This document shows, one piece after another, positions 38,711 through 43,620 of a stretch of 43,620 nucleotides of DNA. The position numbers and the translations under genes are program-made. Below the pieces are notes generated by a model that was not told where the DNA came from, did not search any database, and saw nothing but the letters and a program-made list of their open reading frames with translations. The DNA is from Subtercola sp. Z020 (GTDB lineage: Bacteria; Actinomycetota; Actinomycetes; Actinomycetales; Microbacteriaceae), in NCBI RefSeq assembly GCF_002931235.1, contig NZ_PSTT01000027.1, positions 1-43,620 on the forward strand, given 5' to 3'. Numbering within the stretch: the first letter of the stretch is position 1; every line of letters starts with the position of its first letter.

Positions 38711-38734
38711 GCTGTGAGCCCGGCTGCTCACAGC
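38711..38734 (+). terminator. Hairpin after rnhA
   Basis: Perfect 9-bp stem gctgtgagc / gctcacagc with a 6-base loop, nine bases after the rnhA stop codon. There is no T-tract. Confidence 0.5.
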
Positions 38735-38872
38735 ACCGCTCCGCACATCGACCACGCAGCACTCACTACTCACCACTCACCACTAACCCGGGACTTCTCC
38801 TCCCCAGGTGTCCCCCGCAGCGTCTTACTCACAGATGTCGCCGTTCGGCCCCGAATGTCGGCGGTGGGTGCC

Positions 38873-38878
38873 TAACTT
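38873..38878 (+). promoter_or_regulatory. -10 element upstream of the DUF222/HNH gene
   Basis: TAACTT followed by five bases and the ATG at 38884; no ribosome-binding site. Confidence 0.4.
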
Positions 38879-38883
38879 GACGC

Positions 38884-40357
38884 ATGTTCCGAGAAATGCT
38901 CACCGCGCATCGGGCTCCGATCCGCCCGCGTTTCGGTGCCGAACCACTTGCCCCTCCGTCCCCGACCCCCGGCGCCCACCTCACCGCGCTCCCCACGCGG
39001 CAGGAGCGTTTTGCCGCCGCCGTCACGTCCGTGGTCGAGAGCCACCGCGCGGTCGCCGCAGCCCAGGCCCGGCGCGCCGAGTGCGTCGAGGCGGCCCGGC
39101 TCGCGGGCATCGCACTGCACACGACAGACTCGTTCACCGGCGGCCCGCAGTGGTCGAGCGAGATGCTGATCGAACGTCAGATCATCACGGAGCTCGCCGT
39201 GGCCCTGCACCTGAACGAGGGCGACGCCCGCCGGCTGCTCGAAACGAGCGAGGGCCTCGCCGGAACGTTCCCCGACACCAAAGCCGCCCTTGAAGTCGGC
39301 CGCATCTCCTTCCGCCACGCGGAGAAGATCGTGCAGCACTCCCAGACGCTCCCTCCGGAGTGCCTCGCAGACTACGAGTCCACCCTGCTCCCCCTCGCCC
39401 GAACCGTCACCGTGCAGAAGCTCGACCGTCTCGCCCGAGCGGCCGTCGAAGAGGCACAGCCGAGAACGGCAATCCAGCGCCACGTCGATGCAGCAGCCAA
39501 CCGACGTCTATTACCTCGACCCCGCCGCCGACGGAATGGCCTACCTCACCCACTACATCCCTGCCGTCGAGGCCGTCGCCATCTACAACCGGGCAACCGA
39601 CCTCGCGAGGTCAGCGAAGAACGCCGGCGACGAGCGCACGCTGACCCAGCTCCGCGTCGACACCCTCTCCGACCTCCTCGTGAATGGCGAGACCAGCATT
39701 CCCACAGTCGCCCGAGGCATCCGTGCCCGAGTGACAGTCACCGTCCCCGTCCTCACACTTCTGGGGGTGACCGATCCCGTCACGACGGACTTCACGGCCG
39801 CTGATGCGTCGGTCGGCCAGAACGTGAGTTTGGGCCACCCCGGCTTACTCAGCGGCTCGGCCTGGCTCGACGGGTACGGGCCCATCGACCGCCACACCGC
39901 ACTCAAACTGACCCGGAGTGCGCCGAGCTTCGGCCGGGTGCTCACCGACCGGGTCAACGGGCGCATCCTGAGCTACGGCCGCGAACGGTACAAGCCGCCG
40001 GCCGAACTGGACGACCTCATTCGGCAGACCCACCGCGAATGCACTTTCCCTCTCTGCGGAGACTCGTCGGCCACCGCAGACCTCGACCACACCGTCGCGT
40101 GGAACGACGGCGGCGAAACGTCCTTCTCGAATCTCAGCCCGCTCTGCTCGAGCCACCACAAAGTGAAGCACCACACCGACTGGCTGATCGAGCAGTCCCC
40201 CGGCGGCACCATCACCTGGACCTCCCCCGCCGGCTTCGCCTACCTCATCGAGCCGTCGCAGATCGCCCACCCGTCGCCCACCTTCTCCGACGCTTCCGCG
40301 CCGCCTCACGCATCCACCGCCACCAGAGAACCGGCGCGAGAACGGGCGCCGTTCTGA
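38884..40357 (+). pseudogene. DUF222/HNH endonuclease-like gene with a frameshift
   Basis: The first frame, from ATG 38884, encodes the DUF222-type N-terminal domain (FAAAVTSVVESHRAVAAAQ, then ALEVGRISFRHAEKIV and LDRLARAAVEEAQ). Near 39500-39506 the frame must move forward by one base: after it, the second frame continues with YYLDPAADGMAYL, the VEAVAIYNRATDLARSAK segment and a C-terminal HNH domain with CTFPLCG, TADLDHTVAW, NLSPLC and HHKVKHH (Cys, Asp-His, Asn and His of the ββα-metal fold). The total would be about 490 residues, normal for the family. Neither half alone is complete. The event fits loss of two bases (or gain of one) in a ccgacg stretch. Sequencing error is possible; the family is often present in many copies in actinobacteria. 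Confidence 0.8.
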
Positions 40358-40533
40358 TGGCCAGCATGAGGCGCACCCCCAGTGCCCGGCGCGCAGCCGG
40401 CTCCGCTGCCCGTTCTCTCCGCACTGCCGCCCGCATTCTGACGCACGGCTTCGATCTGCCCGCGCCTTCGTGGTGGGAGCGTTCGTGGTGGGAGCCTTCG
40501 TGGTGGGAGCCTTCGTGGTGGGAGCGTTCGTGA
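40357..40533 (+). CDS. 58-aa protein ending in SWWE pentapeptide repeats
   Basis: This short gene begins at the ATG that overlaps the stop codon of the HNH gene (TGATG at 40355-40359), so it would be translationally coupled. The 58 residues are basic and Ala/Arg-rich at first (RRTPSARRAAGSAARSLR) and end in four copies of SWWEP/SWWER encoded by a 15-bp tandem repeat. Tryptophan-rich repeats are unusual. It may be only a chance frame over a repeat, and I have no family for it. Confidence 0.35.
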   Translation: MASMRRTPSARRAAGSAARSLRTAARILTHGFDLPAPSWWERSWWEPSWWEPSWWERS

Positions 40534-40541
40534 TGAGAGCA
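40467..40541. repeat. Five 15-bp tandem repeats downstream of the HNH gene
   Basis: Units at 40467, 40482, 40497, 40512 and a degenerate one at 40527, core ttcgtggtgggagcc. One frame reads SWWEP, another VVGAF, so all three forward frames give pentapeptide repeats. Confidence 0.85.
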
Positions 40542-40749
40542 GCGATCGCCTTCTTCGACCATGCCGTCGAGGCGTGGAGTTGCGTTGGGAGCCGGGCCGA
40601 CCCCGGGTGCCGCTGTTCGACGAGGCGATCGCGGCGATTCGCGCGCAGGGCGGGAAGCGCTGGGTGGGAGACAGTCGGGCGGTAGGCACGTCGTGCGGGT
40701 CGTGCGGGTCAGGCAGGAAGGACGTCGGGCGGGTCGCGCGGGAAGCGCG

Positions 40750-40755
40750 TAGGGT
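40750..40755 (+). promoter_or_regulatory. -10 element, leaderless start at 40763
   Basis: TAGGGT followed by seven bases and the ATG at 40763. Confidence 0.45.
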
Positions 40756-40762
40756 CGGGGAG

Positions 40763-41134
40763 ATGGGGTGGTTCCGCGGGCGCAGAAGCCGCAGGCAGGC
40801 GCGCGCAGGGGGAAGACTGCCCGAGTACTGCGCCACGATCATCCTGTACCAGGCGATCTCGAAGCTCGACACGCTGGCCGTCATCTCGCTGGCGGTGGAC
40901 CGGCCGGTGGAGAACGCGAAGCTGGGGCGACCGATGATCCCGCTGGCGGAGGGAGCCTGGGTCGAGGTGGAGCTGCCCAAGCTGGGCGAGCCGCCGCCGC
41001 TCGCGATCGACGTCTACAGCACCGTGAGCGACGATCAGGCCCGGCTCGAAGCGCTGACGCTGGTGGCGACGCTGCGGCGGCAGACCGGGTGGGAGGTGCG
41101 ACCCGACTTCGGGCCGAGCGACGACGACGACTGA
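40763..41134 (+). CDS. Conserved hypothetical protein, 123 aa
   Basis: The 123-residue product starts with a basic segment (MGWFRGRRSRRQARAGG) and continues with an alpha/beta part: EYCATIILYQAISKLDTLAV, LAEGAWVEVELPKLGEPPPL and DQARLEALTLVATLRRQTGWE, ending in acidic residues. No known domain is recognised. The frame is open upstream to a GTG at 40574, but that part is low-complexity (tcgtgcggg repeats, many Gly/Arg), and a leaderless-type -10 sits seven bases before the ATG at 40763, so the shorter form is preferred. The 229 bases before it hold no other gene I can support. Function unknown. Confidence 0.6.
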   Translation: MGWFRGRRSRRQARAGGRLPEYCATIILYQAISKLDTLAVISLAVDRPVENAKLGRPMIPLAEGAWVEVELPKLGEPPPLAIDVYSTVSDDQARLEALTLVATLRRQTGWEVRPDFGPSDDDD

Positions 41135-41228
41135 TGAGCGGGCCAGCGAGCGGGCCAGGCAGCGAACCGGCCAGCGAGCGGGCCAGCGAGCGGGCGAACG
41201 CGCAGGCGAACGGGCAGTCGACCCGCCG

Positions 41229-43265
41229 CTACCGCCGGCCGCGGCGCACGAGGGCGTTCCGCACCACGCGCATGACGCCGAGGAATCCGAAGAAGCCGAC
41301 GACCGCGCCGAGCAGGTCGAAGAGGTGCAGGTTGTCCGCGAGCAGCGGCCCCGATCCCGCGACGACCAGCACGATCGCGACGACGATGGCAGCGACGGAG
41401 ATGAACGCCCCGACGACCTCGCCGACGATCCCGTTCACGAATCCCCGGTCATCCCGGTCGGCGAGCCCCCGCACGCGCAGGTTGAGCGTGCCTCGCTCCA
41501 GCTGCGTCATCAGCGAGTCGACCCGCCTGGGCAGTGTGCGGAGGTAGGCCTGCGTGTTCGAGGCCTGCGCCTGCGTGGAGGCGGCGAGGCTCTTGATGCT
41601 GAGCATCCGGAGCAGCAGGGTGGGCACCCGGTCGAGGGCCGCACCCATCATGTCGAAGTCGGGCACCAGCACGTGCAGGCAGCCCTCGAGCGTCGCGAAG
41701 CTGCGGAACGCCGACGCGAGTGTCGACGGCAGCGCGATGTGGTGCTGGCGGATCACGTCGAGCATGAGGGTGAAGATCGACCCTCCGCTGCCGCCGTTGC
41801 GGTGTCGCACGGTGGTCAGCACGATGCCGATGTCGTGGCGGAACGAGTCGATGTCGGCCTCGGGTGGCACGTCGACGATGAGCAGCAGGGCATCCGTCGC
41901 CGCGATGTCGTCTTCGTTCGACGCCGCCAGCAGCAGGGTGGCGAGCCGCTCGCGCTGGCTGCGTTCGATGATGCCGATCGCGCCGAAGTCGATGAGGCCG
42001 AGGGAGCCGTCTTCGCGCAGGATGACGTTGCCGGGGTGCAGGTCGGCGTGAAAGACGCCGTAGACGAGAATCTGTTCGAGCACCGTGTCCATCAGCCCGG
42101 TCGCGAGGGCGTGGCGTTCGTCGTCGCTCAGCAGGGCGAGGCGATCGGATGCCCGGCTGAGGGGTGTGCCGTCGACCAGGTCCATGGTGATCATGCGCTT
42201 GCTGCTCGCCTCGGGGTAGACCGTCGGAACAGAGATGCGCACCGCGCCGCTGCCCGCGCTCCGGATGAGGCTCCGCCGATCCGTCTCGGCGATGCGCCGG
42301 AGCGTCGAGCGGATCATCTCGGTGTTGCTGTACTCGACGGTGTAGTCGAGCTCGTCGAGCAGCGTCGTGGTGAACCCGCGTGCGACCGACTCTGCGCGCA
42401 GGTCACGGCCCTGAATGGTCTGCTCCTCTGCGCGCCGGGCCAGGCGGAGGATGATGTCGACGTCGGCCTCGACCTGCGCCCGTGCGGTGGGCCGCTGCAC
42501 CTTCACGACCACCTTCTGGCCGTTCAGCAGGGTCGCGGTGTGCACCTGCGCGACGCTCGCAGCCGCCAGCGGGGTGGGCTCGATCGAGGCGAAGACCTGG
42601 TCGATGGGGCGCCCGAGTTCGCTTTCGATGGCGCCCCGGATCTCGCCCCAGGGCAGCGTGGTCGCACCCGACTGCAGTGAGGCCAGCGCGCTGAGGTAGG
42701 GCTCGGGAATGAGGTCGCGCCGGGTGGAGAGCACCTGGCCGATCTTCACGAAGGTGACGCCCGAGGCGTTGATCGTCTCGACGATCGCGTTCGCCCGCTG
42801 CTGCGAGGTGGAGAGATCGGATGATCGGCGGGCCCGCCCCGAGAACACGAACCCTGCACCGTGACGTGACGCGATCTGGAGGATCTGCAGGTACCGCCGG
42901 GTGCGCCGCCGCTGGGCGAGGGCGCCGCGGATCACGTCGACGGGGTTCACCAGGGGCCGCGTGGGAAGCAGCACCTCCAGCCCGACGAGCACCGCGACGC
43001 CGATGGCGAAGGTCCAGGCGACGCTGACGACGATCACGAGGATGCCGATGAAGGCCGACGACTCGAAGAGGTGGCCGTCGGTCGAGACCGTTCCGGTCTG
43101 CCGACCCACCCAGAAGGCGAACGGGAGGCCGGAGATGAAGACCAGCACCCCGACGATGATGCTCCGCGGCCAGCCGACCGGCCCGCCGAGCACCCGGCGA
43201 CTTACGAGCCCGACGAGGAAGGCCGAGATGATCCCGACGATGACGACGACGACTTCTGCGAGCAT
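41229..43265 (-). CDS. ABC1/UbiB-family protein kinase-like membrane protein
   Basis: The 678-residue product has three N-terminal hydrophobic segments (about residues 3-25, 36-53 and 70-97), an ABC1/ADCK/UbiB atypical kinase domain, and two C-terminal helices (VVGAFISVAAIVVAIVLVVAG and LLGAVVGFFGFLGVM). Kinase landmarks are KIGQ (in GVTFVKIGQVLSTRRDLIP), AAASVAQVH, VVVKVQRP with the ATP-binding Lys, HADLHPGNVIL near 407 and IDFGAIG near 424. The Ala-rich loop replaces the usual Gly-rich loop, as is typical for the family. Such proteins act as ATPases on lipid or quinone metabolism; the substrate here is unknown. GGGGAG lies four bases before the ATG at 43265. A minus-strand TACAAT is about 130 bases upstream. 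Confidence 0.88.
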   Translation of the reverse strand: MLAEVVVVIVGIISAFLVGLVSRRVLGGPVGWPRSIIVGVLVFISGLPFAFWVGRQTGTVSTDGHLFESSAFIGILVIVVSVAWTFAIGVAVLVGLEVLLPTRPLVNPVDVIRGALAQRRRTRRYLQILQIASRHGAGFVFSGRARRSSDLSTSQQRANAIVETINASGVTFVKIGQVLSTRRDLIPEPYLSALASLQSGATTLPWGEIRGAIESELGRPIDQVFASIEPTPLAAASVAQVHTATLLNGQKVVVKVQRPTARAQVEADVDIILRLARRAEEQTIQGRDLRAESVARGFTTTLLDELDYTVEYSNTEMIRSTLRRIAETDRRSLIRSAGSGAVRISVPTVYPEASSKRMITMDLVDGTPLSRASDRLALLSDDERHALATGLMDTVLEQILVYGVFHADLHPGNVILREDGSLGLIDFGAIGIIERSQRERLATLLLAASNEDDIAATDALLLIVDVPPEADIDSFRHDIGIVLTTVRHRNGGSGGSIFTLMLDVIRQHHIALPSTLASAFRSFATLEGCLHVLVPDFDMMGAALDRVPTLLLRMLSIKSLAASTQAQASNTQAYLRTLPRRVDSLMTQLERGTLNLRVRGLADRDDRGFVNGIVGEVVGAFISVAAIVVAIVLVVAGSGPLLADNLHLFDLLGAVVGFFGFLGVMRVVRNALVRRGRR

Positions 43266-43393
43266 GCGACTCCCCTGGGTCTGGATGCACGGCCGGGGCC
43301 GGTGGGTGGCTGACGGTGGGCGGCTGACTGTTGGTGGTGGTGAACGTTTGCTGACGGTTGGTCGCGGATGATCGCCGCACGGTGATGCCGCTC

Positions 43394-43399
43394 ATTGTA
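43394..43399 (-). promoter_or_regulatory. Possible -10 for the UbiB-family gene
   Basis: On the minus strand TACAAT, close to the TATAAT consensus, lies 129 bases before the ATG at 43265. No -35 is seen 17 bp upstream. The leader between them contains three gctgacggt-like repeats. Confidence 0.35.
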
Positions 43400-43447
43400 T
43401 TGCGAGCGCGCGGTCGGCCGCCGCGCGCGGATGTCGGGGGCTCACCC

Positions 43448-43453
43448 TACGCT
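43448..43453 (+). promoter_or_regulatory. -10 element upstream of the epoxide hydrolase gene
   Basis: TACGCT, with the transcript starting about 20 bases before the GTG at 43481 and including a GAGGAG ribosome-binding site (43467-43472). Confidence 0.4.
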
Positions 43454-43480
43454 GGCGGAGACAGCAGAGGAGCAGACCGC

Positions 43481-43620
43481 GTGAATGCAACAGAGCCCGT
43501 TTTGCGGGTGAGCGATGAGGCGCTCGCCGACCTCGGCGACCGGCTGAGGCGTACCCGGTGGCCCCAGGAGTGGCCGGCGGAGCGGCCGGCCACTCCTGGG
43601 GCCACCGGGTACGCCTCAGC
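43481..43620 (+). CDS. Epoxide hydrolase, N-terminal fragment (cut by window end)
   Basis: The frame starts at GTG 43481, with GAGGAG eight bases upstream, and is open to the window end. The first 30 residues (VLRVSDEALADLGDRL, then RRTRWPQEWP) match the N-terminal domain of epoxide hydrolases of the alpha/beta-hydrolase fold, which precedes a YGVPLDYLRELxxYW segment in normal members. Here that segment does not follow: from 43585 the sequence is the reverse complement of 43543-43578. The last roughly 12 residues are therefore not genuine protein, and real coding sequence is trusted only to about 43578. Confidence 0.6.
   Translation, partial: MNATEPVLRVSDEALADLGDRLRRTRWPQEWPAERPATPGATGYAS
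43543..43620. repeat. Perfect 36-bp inverted repeat at window end
   Basis: The arm 43543-43578 (starting gctgaggcgtacccggtg) is repeated as its exact reverse complement at 43585-43620, with a 6-base loop. It lies within the coding start of the epoxide hydrolase and destroys its expected continuation. It ends at the last base of the window, which suggests a fold-back assembly or read artefact rather than natural DNA. Confidence 0.85.

Noticed and set aside
41133-41547. Frame starting at the TGATGA after the 123-aa gene
   Set aside because: It begins in short agcgagcgggcc repeats and runs antisense into the UbiB-family gene with no conserved content.
1-43620. CRISPR arrays, insertion sequences, prophage, tRNA and rRNA genes
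   Set aside because: I looked for spaced repeats with unique spacers, transposase motifs, integrases and RNA signatures on both strands and saw none.

Overview
The window is about 43.6 kb of very GC-rich DNA with dense, short-spaced genes, many 4-bp ATGA or GTGA overlaps, and start sites that often sit 5 to 7 bases downstream of a TANNNT -10 hexamer (leaderless transcription). This style, together with the family content (DUF7882-like and DUF6412-like proteins, a DUF222/HNH gene, an SbcCD pair, a SigB/SigF-type sigma factor), points to a chromosome of an actinobacterium of the Microbacteriaceae; I cannot name the genus from sequence alone. No rRNA, tRNA, CRISPR array, insertion sequence or prophage is visible. 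A gene is cut at each end, and the right end finishes in a perfect 36-bp fold-back, so the window is probably a whole contig.

Layout. 1-1503: end of a membrane protein gene, a 45-aa acidic gene, and a divergent quinone-oxidoreductase-like gene with a tandem operator-like repeat between them. 1522-13876: a nucleotide-activated heptose locus with gmhA, gmhB, two copies of the fused kinase/adenylyltransferase hldE, three GT9 (heptosyltransferase-family) genes, two GT4-type glycosyltransferases, an aldehyde dehydrogenase and a short-chain dehydrogenase. The core is a minus-strand operon gmhB-GT9-GT-GT4-gmhA-hldE2 (all overlapping by 4 bp) followed by the SDR. 13901-16385: a SigB/F-type sigma factor, a GT2 glycosyltransferase, a DUF2795 protein and an acidic mini-protein. 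16478-22648: a divergent ParA/MinD-like ATPase and the sbcD-sbcC nuclease operon. 22703-28450: a mixture of small metabolic and lineage-specific genes (PNPOx-like protein, DUF7882, Rieske/DUF2231 protein, PfkB kinase, NTF2-like protein, YidC paralogue). 28451-29283 has no gene I can support and carries tandem repeats. 29284-36516: a DUF6412-like gene and a membrane protein, a large RecB-like nuclease/RNase H-like/SF1 helicase fusion, a VOC protein and a ThDP-dependent pyruvate-oxidase-like enzyme. 36593-43620: an HhH protein, two linked hypothetical genes, RNase HI, a frameshifted DUF222/HNH gene, an ABC1/UbiB-family kinase-like membrane protein and the start of an epoxide hydrolase.

How it works together. 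GmhA, HldE and GmhB together make an activated D-glycero-D-manno-heptose (the HldD epimerase is not in the window), and the GT9/GT4 enzymes would put heptose and other sugars onto an acceptor. This is a Gram-negative LPS-core pathway in a lineage without LPS, so the acceptor (a wall glycopolymer, a glycolipid or a secreted compound) is the main unknown. The second striking feature is genome style: at least a dozen genes carry in-frame tandem repeats (units of 15 to 36 bp) as linkers, tails or insertions, and similar repeats spread over stop codons and intergenic DNA.
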